Shown here piece by piece: positions 32,975 to 40,763 of a stretch of DNA of 64,000 nucleotides. The notes beneath the pieces are model-generated. The model ran no database searches and was not told where the DNA came from. It saw nothing but the letters and a program-made list of their open reading frames with translations. How positions within the stretch are numbered: position 1 is the stretch's first letter; every line of letters starts with the position of its first letter. Source of the stretch: Elusimicrobiales bacterium (GTDB lineage Bacteria; Elusimicrobiota; Elusimicrobia; Elusimicrobiales; Elusimicrobiaceae). Position numbers and translations under genes: made by a program. The stretch is from NCBI GenBank assembly GCA_041651175.1, contig JBAZJT010000002.1, positions 112,555 through 176,554 of the forward strand, read 5' to 3'.

Positions 32975-33650
32975 TCCACAATCCCAGCACGGTAAGCCCG
33001 CCTTCCACCTTTTGCCCGGGCTTTACCAGCACCCGCGCGGTGTCCGGCAGGTATATCGCCGCCTGCGAGCCGAAGTATATCAGCCCTATGCGCTGGCCGG
33101 CTTTGACGGCATCGCCCGGTTTGACCCAGCATGCTATGCGCCGGGCGATGGCGCCGGTTATCTGCTCCACATGCGCGTAGCGCGCGCCGCTTTTTATCTG
33201 GATGAGGTTGCGCTCGTTCTGTGCGGCTTCCGGCGCGCTGGCCACCGCGAACCGGCCTTTTGTGTAGACGACTTCCCCAATATCGCCGTCCATTGTGGCG
33301 CGCTGTATGTGCACGTCGAATACCGACAGGAAAATGCGCACCACGGTTACGCCGGGCTGCCCCTCGTTTTTCACACTGAGGACGCGCCCGTCGGCGGGGC
33401 AGGCGATTTCATCCGGCGCGAACACGGCGGCGCGCTCCGGGTTCCTGAAAAAATAGGCGAAGGCGAAGGCCGCCGCAAACCCCAGCGGCGCCAGTCCCAG
33501 CATGTCTCCGAGAGTGGGCCAGAGGAATTTAAGCGCCACGCCCGCGGCGGCCACATACAGCGCGCCCCAGATGAAACGCTTTCCCTCCGCCGTGGGGCTG
33601 AGCATTCCGGCGAAAACCTGCTCCAGGAATTTATTTATGTCGGCAATCAT
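32961..33650 (-). CDS. psd: Phosphatidylserine decarboxylase (short form)
   Basis: Converts phosphatidylserine to phosphatidylethanolamine. About 229 residues; ATG 33650 has GGAG 7 nt upstream and is preferred over an in-frame TTG at 33656. A membrane-spanning region lies at about 25-65, then 'FFRNPER', 'CPADGRVLSVK', 'FLSVFDVHIQRA' and the self-cleavage site 'IYFGSQAAIYLP', where the Ser after Gly becomes the pyruvoyl group. This is the short Psd class. Confidence 0.95.
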   Translation of the reverse strand: MIADINKFLEQVFAGMLSPTAEGKRFIWGALYVAAAGVALKFLWPTLGDMLGLAPLGFAAAFAFAYFFRNPERAAVFAPDEIACPADGRVLSVKNEGQPGVTVVRIFLSVFDVHIQRATMDGDIGEVVYTKGRFAVASAPEAAQNERNLIQIKSGARYAHVEQITGAIARRIACWVKPGDAVKAGQRIGLIYFGSQAAIYLPDTARVLVKPGQKVEGGLTVLGLWNDNH

Positions 33651-33664
33651 GCGCAATCTCCGGT

Positions 33665-33748
33665 TGGGCGGGGCGGGAATTGAACCCGCAAGACCTTGCG
33701 GCCAACGGATTTTAAGTCCGTCGCGTCTGCCAGTTCCGCCACCCGCCC
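33665..33748 (-). tRNA. tRNA-Leu (anticodon TAA)
   Basis: 84 nt on the minus strand. Acceptor GGGCGGG pairs with CCCGCCC; D-arm 'TGGCGGAACTGGCAGACGC'; anticodon loop CTTAAAA with anticodon TAA at 33712-33714; a long variable arm as in class II tRNA; T-arm GCGGG-TTCAATT-CCCGC; discriminator A. CCA is not encoded. It lies 15 bp upstream of psd on the same strand. Confidence 0.97.
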
Positions 33749-33825
33749 TTTAGGGCAGATACCGATATGATAGCAAATGCGGACTGTCCAAAGCCCTTCA
33801 TCCGTTGCCCCGGGGCAGGCGGCAG

Positions 33826-34476
33826 CTATGTAACTTTGGTGCCGCAGCTGCTGCAAAACGTCGCGTTGGGCGGCAGGCTCAGGCTGCAGGACGGGCAGGT
33901 TTTTGTTTCCAGATTCTCGCCGCAGTTGGTGCAGAATTTGCCGGTGCCGGTTATCACTTCGTTGCATTTGGGGCATTTGGCGACGCCCAGCAGGAAGCCG
34001 CACTGCCCGCAGAATTTTCCTCTGCCCGCCGGATTGCCGCATTTGGGGCAGATGACTTCCGTTCTTGTTGTTGTTTCCGCGCCGCCGGAGCTTTTGATGA
34101 ATGCGCCCCACTGCATGTCGGCTTTGGTCACATGCAGCACCAGCCAGTCTATGATGTCGCGGTGGACTTCTATGGGGAAATCCGGCGCCAGGCAGGATTT
34201 GCGCTTTATGTTCTGGAATTTCTTCCTGAAATACTCGTGCTGGGTGACGTGAATGTCCACATCCGGATATTTCCTGTCGCGCAGCAGCTTCTCTTCCTCG
34301 GTAAAGTGCAGGTTTATGAATCTTTCCAGAAATTTGAACAGGTACCTTGTGCCTTCCTCCACCTGGTTTTCCGCGATGTTGCGGCTGTAGAGGTCAAGGC
34401 ACTCGAACAGGTCTTTGTAATGCCTGTCCAGGCTTTCCAGGCCGGTTTCCCTGAATTCGTTCCAGTACAGAACCAT
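33826..34476 (-). CDS. Bacteriohemerythrin fused to zinc ribbons
   Basis: 216 residues. Residues 1-130 form a hemerythrin fold with the diiron ligands in order: His in 'LDRHYKDLFE', His and Glu in 'INLHFTEEEKLL', His in 'HVTQHEYFRKKF', His and Asp in 'LVLHVTKADMQ'. Residues 140-216 hold three or four CxxC pairs ('CPKCGNPAGRGKFCGQCG', 'CPKCNEVITGTGKFCTNCG', 'CPSCSLSLPPNATFCSSCG') forming double zinc ribbons. Hemerythrin binds O2 reversibly or senses it; the ribbons suggest protein or nucleic-acid contacts. Single gene, start after GGGAGACC. Confidence 0.9.
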   Translation of the reverse strand: MVLYWNEFRETGLESLDRHYKDLFECLDLYSRNIAENQVEEGTRYLFKFLERFINLHFTEEEKLLRDRKYPDVDIHVTQHEYFRKKFQNIKRKSCLAPDFPIEVHRDIIDWLVLHVTKADMQWGAFIKSSGGAETTTRTEVICPKCGNPAGRGKFCGQCGFLLGVAKCPKCNEVITGTGKFCTNCGENLETKTCPSCSLSLPPNATFCSSCGTKVT

Positions 34477-34567
34477 AGGTCTCCCTGATAGTCTAAGATG
34501 TTCTGCCTATGTATAGTATATACCAAATATAGTGAGGTTTCAACAAATATGCAATTTGATGTAGGTA

Positions 34568-35650
34568 TCAGAGGCCTGATTTCCGCACCAGAAAAAACGC
34601 GCTGGCGCCGAAGGCCGCCGCCGGCAGCCAGGCCGATACTGCGGGAGAGAGCATCCCCGCCTCTCCCGCGCTTCTGGCGATGGAGGCCGTCCACCAGAAA
34701 ACAAAAGCCAGCGCGATGGCCGCCGTGAAATGCAGCATCTTCCCGGCGCGGCGCACTTTTACCGCGAAAGGCAGCGCCGTAAGGCACAGGAACAGATTCA
34801 CCCAGGGCGCGGCCAGCTTGAAATGCAGGAACACCTCTTCCCTCCGCCGCGAGGAGCCGGTGCGCTTTAACACCTTTATCCGGCGCAGCAGTTCCGAAAC
34901 CGTTACGTCCTCCGGCCAGATTTTATCCGCGCTTATCAGCTGCGGCTCTATATCCACGCCGGAATCCCAGGAGTCGAATTTTTTAACCTCCACCCCGCCT
35001 TCGGGCGAAAAAGTGCGCTGTGTCCCGTTGAAAAACATCCAGCGCCCGGTTCGCGGCTGCCAGCGGGCCAGCGGCGCCTCGGCCTGGAATTTGGCGCGCC
35101 CCGCGTCCTGGCGGGTGTAGGACGCGGTTTTCATCTCGCCGGAGGCGATGTCAAGCTCTGCGGCGGAAAGGAAAACGCCCTCGGACGCGCGCGCGGCGAT
35201 GTCTTTTTTTATTTCCTGATGATAGTTCTTGTTGCCGGATATTTCGCGCTCGTATATGAACTCCGCGCGGCGGCGCAGCGAGGGGGAGACGGTTTCCGTC
35301 AGCGCGAAATGCGCCGCGCAGACAAGCGCGCAGCAGGCGATAACCGGCGCCGCCAGCTGGCGCGGCCTGTAGCCGCTGGAAACCCCCGCCGTCCATTCTC
35401 CCGACGCTATCAGTTCCGAGACGCAGAACAGCTCCGCCAGCAGCGCGGCCACCGGCACTATCATAAGCGACCAGAACGGCAGGCTGTGCGCGAAATAGTT
35501 GAAAATCACGCGGGTCGGAGCGGAGGTTTTGGAGAAGGCGGACATGTGGTCGAAAATATCGGTCAAAAACACCAGCGCGGAAAACACCCCCAGCCCGAAG
35601 AAAAACGGCCCCCAGAATTTTGACGCGATATAGCGGTATAGGATTTTCAT
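34568..35650 (-). CDS. lptG: LPS export permease LptG/LptF family
   Basis: YjgP/YjgQ-type permease, 360 residues: three membrane segments, a periplasmic jellyroll region (about 110-250) and three more segments. N terminus 'LYRYIASKFWGPFFFGLGVF'. With the adjacent paralogue it forms the LptFG dimer driven by LptB (5169-5888). Overlaps the upstream permease gene by 4 bp. F versus G is assigned by gene order only. Confidence 0.88.
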   Translation of the reverse strand: MKILYRYIASKFWGPFFFGLGVFSALVFLTDIFDHMSAFSKTSAPTRVIFNYFAHSLPFWSLMIVPVAALLAELFCVSELIASGEWTAGVSSGYRPRQLAAPVIACCALVCAAHFALTETVSPSLRRRAEFIYEREISGNKNYHQEIKKDIAARASEGVFLSAAELDIASGEMKTASYTRQDAGRAKFQAEAPLARWQPRTGRWMFFNGTQRTFSPEGGVEVKKFDSWDSGVDIEPQLISADKIWPEDVTVSELLRRIKVLKRTGSSRRREEVFLHFKLAAPWVNLFLCLTALPFAVKVRRAGKMLHFTAAIALAFVFWWTASIARSAGEAGMLSPAVSAWLPAAAFGASAFFLVRKSGL

Positions 35651-36747
35651 CTTCTTGCCGTTTTAATCCACAGCGCCGCGCCGGCGGCCATGCCCAGCGC
35701 GTCGGGCAGCCAGGGCCACCACCAGGCGGCAGGCCCGTCGCTGCGCCGGCCCAGGTTGACGCCGCAGGCCGTGGCCGCGTAGAAACCGAACAGTATCGCT
35801 ATGCTCAGCACCATCGCCCAGGCCCGGTTTTTGGGCGTTACCGCGAAAGCCAGCGGGCAGCCCAGGCAGAAAAACACCAGCGGCGACAGCGTCAGCGCCA
35901 GCCGGGCGGCGGCCTCCGCCCTGTATTCCGCGCGCCGCCTCTGCGTAAGCTGGGGGGAGGCTGCCCCCCGCGCAATCTCCGGCGTTGACATCTCGGTTAG
36001 CGAGACGGAGCGGTTCTCCAGTTTCGCCTCCGGCGGTATTGAGACGCCGTAGCTGCCGTATTCGGCGATTATGGTGCGCGACGAATCCCCGGCGCAGACG
36101 CGCTGCATCTCTCCGTCGTAGAGTTCCAGCAGCAGGCCGGAAGGCGACACCGCATAATGCCCGCGCGGCGCGCTTACGCGCATTGTCCAGTTGGCCTTTC
36201 CGCTGCCGGAGGGGTATTTGAACAGCAGCACGCGCTCCAGCGCGCCCGTGGCCGCATCCGCCTCGGCGGCGTAGAACTGCCACTGCCCGATATGCAGCAT
36301 GGTTTTGGGTTCTATGCGCAGCGATTTTATTTTCGCGCTCACCGCGTAGCCGGATTCCCTGAACCGCCGAAATCCCTCCGGCGCGGCGAAATTGTTAAGC
36401 CACAGCATCGCGCCGCACAGCGCCAGCGACGCCGCGCCGAATGGCCATGTTATCTGCCGGAACGAGAACCCCGCCGCGCGCAGCGCCAGCAGCTCTCCCC
36501 GCTCGGCCATAAGCCCCATCGCCAGCAGCAGCGCGGTCTGAAAGGCCATGGGCAGGCTCATCGCCAGCATTCCCGGCGCCAGCTGCGCCATGCTGTAGAA
36601 TATCCAGCCCGCGGGCGCGCCGATTTTGACGGCCTCGCCCATCACGCGCGCGAACTGGTTCATGAACAGCACGGCATAGAAAACCGCCGCCGACAATGCC
36701 AGATACGGCAGCACAAGCCGCAGAATATACCGCGGAATTATTGCCAC
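35647..36747 (-). CDS. lptF: LPS export permease LptF/LptG family
   Basis: Second YjgP/YjgQ permease, 366 residues, same topology. N terminus 'IIPRYILRLVLPYLALSAAV'; 'ERGELLALRAAGFSFRQI' is the conserved cytoplasmic loop. The start is GTG at 36747, with AGGAA just upstream. First gene of the two-gene permease operon. Confidence 0.88.
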   Translation of the reverse strand: MAIIPRYILRLVLPYLALSAAVFYAVLFMNQFARVMGEAVKIGAPAGWIFYSMAQLAPGMLAMSLPMAFQTALLLAMGLMAERGELLALRAAGFSFRQITWPFGAASLALCGAMLWLNNFAAPEGFRRFRESGYAVSAKIKSLRIEPKTMLHIGQWQFYAAEADAATGALERVLLFKYPSGSGKANWTMRVSAPRGHYAVSPSGLLLELYDGEMQRVCAGDSSRTIIAEYGSYGVSIPPEAKLENRSVSLTEMSTPEIARGAASPQLTQRRRAEYRAEAAARLALTLSPLVFFCLGCPLAFAVTPKNRAWAMVLSIAILFGFYAATACGVNLGRRSDGPAAWWWPWLPDALGMAAGAALWIKTARR

Positions 36748-36770
36748 GTTCCTATTTTACCCATTTTCCG

Positions 36771-36860
36771 CAGTTGGTTGCGAGAACCGAGGCGGTGGAT
36801 GGCGCGGACAGTCCGGTGCAGAGTTTTTCCCAACCTGAAAGGTTCAGTCGGCGCGGGAAG
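36771..36860. repeat. Degenerate B/C-family repeat fragments
   Basis: 36771-36795 matches the shared terminus of families B and C (CAGTTGGTTGCGAG then ACCGAGGCG). 36785-36812 matches the GGTGGATGGCGCGGACAGT of family C. 36834-36856 again resembles the left end of B (ACCTGAAAGGTTCAGT then CGGCGCG). It appears to be nested or decayed copies upstream of lptF. Confidence 0.55.
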
Positions 36861-36933
36861 CAGGAATTGCCGGCGGTGCAGCGGCAAACACCGGGGAGGC
36901 CAACAACAAACACAGCGATGTTGTTGTTTTCAT
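36844..36933 (-). pseudogene. Truncated secreted peptide (29 residues)
   Basis: A start codon at 36933 with GGAGGAG upstream leads to a good signal peptide ('MKTTTSLCLLLASPVFA') and a stop after 29 residues, exactly where the degenerate repeat begins. It looks like the 5' end of a secreted-protein gene cut short by the repeat. The ATG overlaps the stop of the small frame upstream. Confidence 0.45.
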
Positions 36934-37049
36934 TTCCACTCCTCCGCTTTGTGGTTGGCTATTGTATCCAGCGCAATGGAATAATCCGTTGTAAACGTCT
37001 CACTCAATTTTTCCACTTTCTCCTCATTACCCGTGTTTGCCTGGTTCAT
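36930..37049 (-). pseudogene. Small charged protein fragment (39 residues)
   Basis: Residues beginning 'MNQANTGNEEKVEKLSE' and ending 'IANHKAEEWK'. The open frame extends further 5' without ATG ('ECCNLDVAIKAAVKEV') to a stop near 37100, and another frame upstream ('NYIKNAPTFIGEAGR') looks like its continuation across a frameshift. It overlaps the truncated secreted peptide by 4 bp (ATGA). Probably a decayed or miniature gene; no family recognised. Confidence 0.4.
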
Positions 37050-37133
37050 TACTTCTTTTACAGCCGCCTTGATGGCTACATCCAAATTGCAACACTCGTC
37101 CGGCCTCGCCTATGAAGGTCGGCGCGTTTTTGA

Positions 37134-37139
37134 TATAGT
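37134..37139 (+). promoter_or_regulatory. -10 box near the phosphohexomutase start
   Basis: TATAGT ending 9 nt before the ATG at 37149, with no Shine-Dalgarno sequence between. Implies a 2-3 nt leader. Confidence 0.4.
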
Positions 37140-37148
37140 TTATCTGCT

Positions 37149-38633
37149 ATGCAGACTATAAAATTCGGAACAGCGGGCTGGCGCGGACGTATTGCGGAGG
37201 ATTTCACCGCAGTCAACGTGCAGCGCCTCAGCCACGCGATATCAAGCCACGTCACGGAAAACGCCGAGTACGGCTTCAAGGGCGACCAGTACAAACGGCA
37301 TCTTTCTCTCACTAAAAAGGCGATGCCTAAATCACCGGCGATCATAATCGGGTATGACACCCGTTATATGTCGGAGCATTTCGCAAGGCTGGCGTCCGGG
37401 GCGATGGCCGCCGACGCGATAACCGTGCGGCTGTCCAAAAGCGCCGCCCCCGCGCCGGTTATCGGCTGGGCGGTGGTGGACGGCGCCGCCGTCGGCGGGA
37501 TGACAATAACCGCCAGCACCGGCCCCTACCACGATAACGGCATCAAATGGACGCCGTTCTGGGGCGGCCAGGCCATACCGGAAGTTACGCTGGACATAGA
37601 AAGCCGCCTCTCCGGCGTAACGGCGGCGATGCTGCGCGCCTCTCCGGCGGATTTCATGCGCGAAAGCCCGCTGGTTCAGGCATGCGACTTCCGGGAAGGG
37701 TATTTCGCCCATCTGCGCAAGATGATAGACGTTGCCGCGCTGAAAAAAAGCGGAATAAGGCCGGCGGTGGATTCCCTCTACGGTTCGGTAACCGGCTACC
37801 TGCGGCCGTTCCTTGAAAGCGCCGGAATCAAAACCGCCGGGCTGCACGAGCAGCGCGACGTATTATTCGGCGGCTATGCGCCCTACACAGGGCCGGAGCC
37901 GCTGACGGATCTGCGCAAATTCGTCCCGGCCAATAAAATGGATATCGGCCTGGCCTGCGACTGCGACGGCGACCGCTTCGGCATAGTGGACGCGGACGGC
38001 ACTTGGGTCTCGCCCAACGAAATCATGGCGCTGGTGCTGGACCATCTGGTCAAAAACCGCAAGATGAAGGGCCGCGTCTGCCGCAGCGTGGTAACATCCC
38101 ATCTCATAGACGCCGTGGCCAGAACGCATAACCTGGAAGTGCGCGAAACCCCGGTAGGGTTCAAGTACATCGGCGAGCTGATGCGCACCGGCCAGTACCT
38201 CATAGGCGGCGAGGAATCGGGCGGACTTTCCATAGCCGGGCACATACCGGACAAGGACGGCATTCTCGCCTGCCTGCTGGTGCTGGAAATGCTGGCCTGC
38301 GAGAAAAAGCCCCTCTCCAAAATCCGCCAGGAATTCGCTAAGCGCTACGGGAAACACGACAGCGTCAAAATCAGCGTCCCGGTGGCGGCGGGCAGCTTTA
38401 AGACGGTGGAGGAGCGGCTGCTGGTCAAGCCGCCGCTGGACCTGGGCAAATTCTCGGTCTGGCGCATAGACCAGACGGACGGATTCAAGTTCATACTCAA
38501 AGATGGCAGCTGGCTGGGGCTGCGCCCCTCCGGCTCGGAGCCGGTGGTCCGGCTTTATGCCGAATCCGCAGACAAAAGCAAGCTGGAGCTGCTGGCCCAG
38601 GAAGGCCGCAAAATAATAAAGGGAGAATTCTGA
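37149..38633 (+). CDS. Phosphoglucomutase/phosphomannomutase with altered active-site loop
   Basis: Alpha-D-phosphohexomutase of 494 residues. 'FGTAGWRGRI', active-site loop 'ITASTGPYHDNGIKW', metal loop 'DCDGDRFGI', sugar loop 'GEESGGLS' and phosphate loop 'RPSGSEPVVRLYAE'. The phospho-Ser (about residue 123) is kept, but the usual TASHNP is TASTGP, so the His and Asn after the Ser are absent. Supplies hexose-1-phosphate for envelope sugars. Ends 1 bp into the eno start codon. Confidence 0.9.
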   Translation: MQTIKFGTAGWRGRIAEDFTAVNVQRLSHAISSHVTENAEYGFKGDQYKRHLSLTKKAMPKSPAIIIGYDTRYMSEHFARLASGAMAADAITVRLSKSAAPAPVIGWAVVDGAAVGGMTITASTGPYHDNGIKWTPFWGGQAIPEVTLDIESRLSGVTAAMLRASPADFMRESPLVQACDFREGYFAHLRKMIDVAALKKSGIRPAVDSLYGSVTGYLRPFLESAGIKTAGLHEQRDVLFGGYAPYTGPEPLTDLRKFVPANKMDIGLACDCDGDRFGIVDADGTWVSPNEIMALVLDHLVKNRKMKGRVCRSVVTSHLIDAVARTHNLEVRETPVGFKYIGELMRTGQYLIGGEESGGLSIAGHIPDKDGILACLLVLEMLACEKKPLSKIRQEFAKRYGKHDSVKISVPVAAGSFKTVEERLLVKPPLDLGKFSVWRIDQTDGFKFILKDGSWLGLRPSGSEPVVRLYAESADKSKLELLAQEGRKIIKGEF

Positions 38634-39910
38634 TGAAAAAAATAAAGAAGGCCGTTGCAAGGGAAATCTTGGATTCGCGCGGGTTCCCGACCGTGGAAGT
38701 GGATGTTATACTGGCCGACGGGACCGTCGGGCGCGCAGCCGTGCCAAGCGGCGCCTCCACCGGCACGCACGAGGCGCTGGAACTGCGCGATGGCGGCAAA
38801 CGCTTCCTGGGCAAGGGCGTGCAGAAAGCCGTAGCCAACGTCGCAAAGATAAGCGCGAAAATAGCGGGCAAAGACGCCGAAGACCTCCCCGCCCTTGACG
38901 GGGCGATGCTGAAACTGGACGGCACGCCCAATAAATCCAAGCTGGGCGCCAACGCGATACTGGGCGTTTCCATGGCGGCGGCCCGGGCGGCGGCAGCGGC
39001 AAACAAAACGCCGCTTTACCTGTGGCTGCGCAAGGTCTACGGAATAAAGGGCAAGGATTTCCTTATCCCCACGCCCATGCTAAACATCATAAACGGCGGC
39101 AAGCACGCAGACAGCGGCATAGACGTGCAGGAGTTCATGATAGTCCCCGCCGGAATGCCCAAATTCAGCGAGGCGCTGCGCGCCGCCAGCGAGGTTTACC
39201 ACTCCCTCAAAAAGCTGCTTGCCGCGCGCGGGTTCACGGTCTCCGTGGGCGACGAGGGCGGATTCGCCCCCAAGATCGCAAAGCATACCGTGGTGCTGGA
39301 CACCATAATGGAAGCGGTGCGCGCCGCGGGATACTCCGACAAGCAGATTTCGCTTGGACTGGACAGCGCGGCCAGCGAGTTCTTCAAGGACGGCGCCTAC
39401 AGCTTCGAGAAAAAGAACCGCGACGCAGTGGAGATGACCTCCATATACGCCGGCTGGACCAGAAAGTACCCCATAATCTCCTGCGAGGACCCGCTTGCGG
39501 AGGACGACTGGCAGGGCTGGAAGCATTTCACCGCGCATCTGGGCGGCGACATCCGCGTGATAGGCGACGATTTGTTCGTCACCAACCCGGAACGGCTCTA
39601 CCGCGGCATACAGGACGGCGCGGCCAATGCCATACTTATCAAGCTCAACCAGATAGGCTCGGTAACCGAGACCATGCGCGTCATCAAAATGGCGCATGAC
39701 GCGGGTTATTCCACCGTAATCTCCCACCGCTCCGGCGAGACAGAGGACGCCTTTATCGCCGACCTTGCGGTGGCCACCAACGCCGGCGCCATCAAGACCG
39801 GCGCGCCCTGCCGCTCCGAGCGGCTGTGCAAGTACAACCAGCTCATACGGATTGAGGGCGAGCTGGGCGCGAAAGCCGCCTACGCCAAAAACGCGGCCTT
39901 TAAGCTGTAA
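38633..39910 (+). CDS. eno: Enolase
   Basis: Glycolytic 2-phosphoglycerate dehydratase, 425 residues. 'REILDSRGFPTVEVDV', 'VPSGASTGTHEALELRDG', 'ISCEDPLAEDDW', signature 'LIKLNQIGSVTETM', and 'ISHRSGETEDAFIADLAV'. The ATG overlaps the last base of the phosphohexomutase stop. Followed by a terminator. Confidence 0.98.
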   Translation: MKKIKKAVAREILDSRGFPTVEVDVILADGTVGRAAVPSGASTGTHEALELRDGGKRFLGKGVQKAVANVAKISAKIAGKDAEDLPALDGAMLKLDGTPNKSKLGANAILGVSMAAARAAAAANKTPLYLWLRKVYGIKGKDFLIPTPMLNIINGGKHADSGIDVQEFMIVPAGMPKFSEALRAASEVYHSLKKLLAARGFTVSVGDEGGFAPKIAKHTVVLDTIMEAVRAAGYSDKQISLGLDSAASEFFKDGAYSFEKKNRDAVEMTSIYAGWTRKYPIISCEDPLAEDDWQGWKHFTAHLGGDIRVIGDDLFVTNPERLYRGIQDGAANAILIKLNQIGSVTETMRVIKMAHDAGYSTVISHRSGETEDAFIADLAVATNAGAIKTGAPCRSERLCKYNQLIRIEGELGAKAAYAKNAAFKL

Positions 39911-39925
39911 TTATCCGCCAGCAGA

Positions 39926-39966
39926 ACGCGTCCCCCGCCCCCAACAGGGCGGGGGACGCGTGTTTT
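39926..39966 (+). terminator. Terminator after eno
   Basis: A perfect 15-bp stem (39926-39940 with 39947-39961), loop of six, followed by GTTTTC. Begins 16 bp after the stop. Confidence 0.85.
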
Positions 39967-40014
39967 CAACCCCGGATACCCCCGGGCAATACGATAGAAC
40001 CCGGATTGTGCAAT

Positions 40015-40178
40015 AGACTTGTCCCCCAATAGGCTTTATGGCAGAAATACAGGGTTTTGCCCGCAGCGCAGCGGGGTGAGGCGCGCACACTACCGACGGG
40101 CGTGTGCAAGCCGAACACCGCGAAGCTGCGGACCAAAAACCGAAATTTATGCCGTAAATGCTATTGGGGGACAAGTCT
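40015..40178. repeat. Palindromic element A, copy 2
   Basis: 164 bp, same 18-bp inverted termini as copy 1 and nearly identical inside, with one base deleted (TTTTGCCC for TTTTGGCCC). AAT flanks it on both sides (40012-40014 and 40179-40181), a possible 3-bp target duplication. It lies in the 471-bp gene-free gap between eno and the receiver gene. Confidence 0.93.
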
Positions 40179-40185
40179 AATAGAT

Positions 40186-40324
40186 AGCGAGGACCTAGAC
40201 GGTGGATGGCGGGGACAGTTCGACTCAAAATTTATCGCTGACAGCCGTAGCTATCGGCGAGAAATTTTCAGACCAGGGTATGTGAGGAAAATTCCGCGCG
40301 GGACTGTCCCGTTTTCGCAACCGG
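40186..40324. repeat. Repeat family C, copy 1
   Basis: Begins GCGAGGACCTAGACGGTGG and ends with GGGACTGTCCCG, TTTTCGCAACCGG; GGACAGT near the left end pairs with ACTGTCC near the right. It directly follows element A copy 2. Pieces also occur at 27625-27650, 32055-32090 and 36780-36812. No gene seen between it and 40381. Confidence 0.55.
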
Positions 40325-40381
40325 ATGCCGCTGCCCGGCGTTGCCGTGCGGAAAGACTTCCTCTCTGCCAGGGCTGGCGGG

Positions 40382-40750
40382 TCAGCCTATCACTTTTCTT
40401 ATGGCGGCCACTATTTCGGACGGATGGCTGGCCTTGGAAATATACATGCGCGCGCCGGGCTTGTAAACCGCGGCGGCTTCCTCCGGGCTTACCATGCTGG
40501 TCAGAAAAATAACAGGTATGGAGGACAGGCGCGGATCCTCCATCAGATGCCTGGCCACCGTGCCGCCGTCCATGCCTGGCATGACTACGTCCAGCAAAAT
40601 CAAATCCGGCGCGGTTGCCCTGGCTATGCGCAGGCAGTCCTCCGGCGTTTGCGCGGCGGAGACAGTGTACCCGTATTTAGAGAGCATGTCGCTGTAAATA
40701 GACAGCATGTCCTTTGCGTCGTCCATTATCAGAATTTTTTTCGCCGCCAT
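40382..40750 (-). CDS. Stand-alone receiver (downstream of histidine kinase)
   Basis: A CheY-like receiver of 122 residues: 'ILIMDDAKDM', Asp in 'LILLDVVMPGMDG', 'FLTSMVS', Lys in 'YISKASHP' (the Pro follows two residues later than usual). GGGAGG precedes the start. It lies 13 bp after the kinase gene, and the three genes at 40382-43950 form a receiver-kinase-receiver operon. Confidence 0.9.
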   Translation of the reverse strand: MAAKKILIMDDAKDMLSIYSDMLSKYGYTVSAAQTPEDCLRIARATAPDLILLDVVMPGMDGGTVARHLMEDPRLSSIPVIFLTSMVSPEEAAAVYKPGARMYISKASHPSEIVAAIRKVIG

Positions 40751-40763
40751 AAATCCTCCCGTT

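Noticed and set aside
36696..37115. Plus-strand frame of 139 codons between lptF and the mutase
   Set aside because: It starts inside lptF on the opposite strand and crosses repeat fragments; the minus-strand fragments with good initiation signals are more protein-like.
40057..40512. Open frame through element A copy 2 and repeat C
   Set aside because: Its first part is the element's own sequence and its end overlaps the receiver gene on the other strand.
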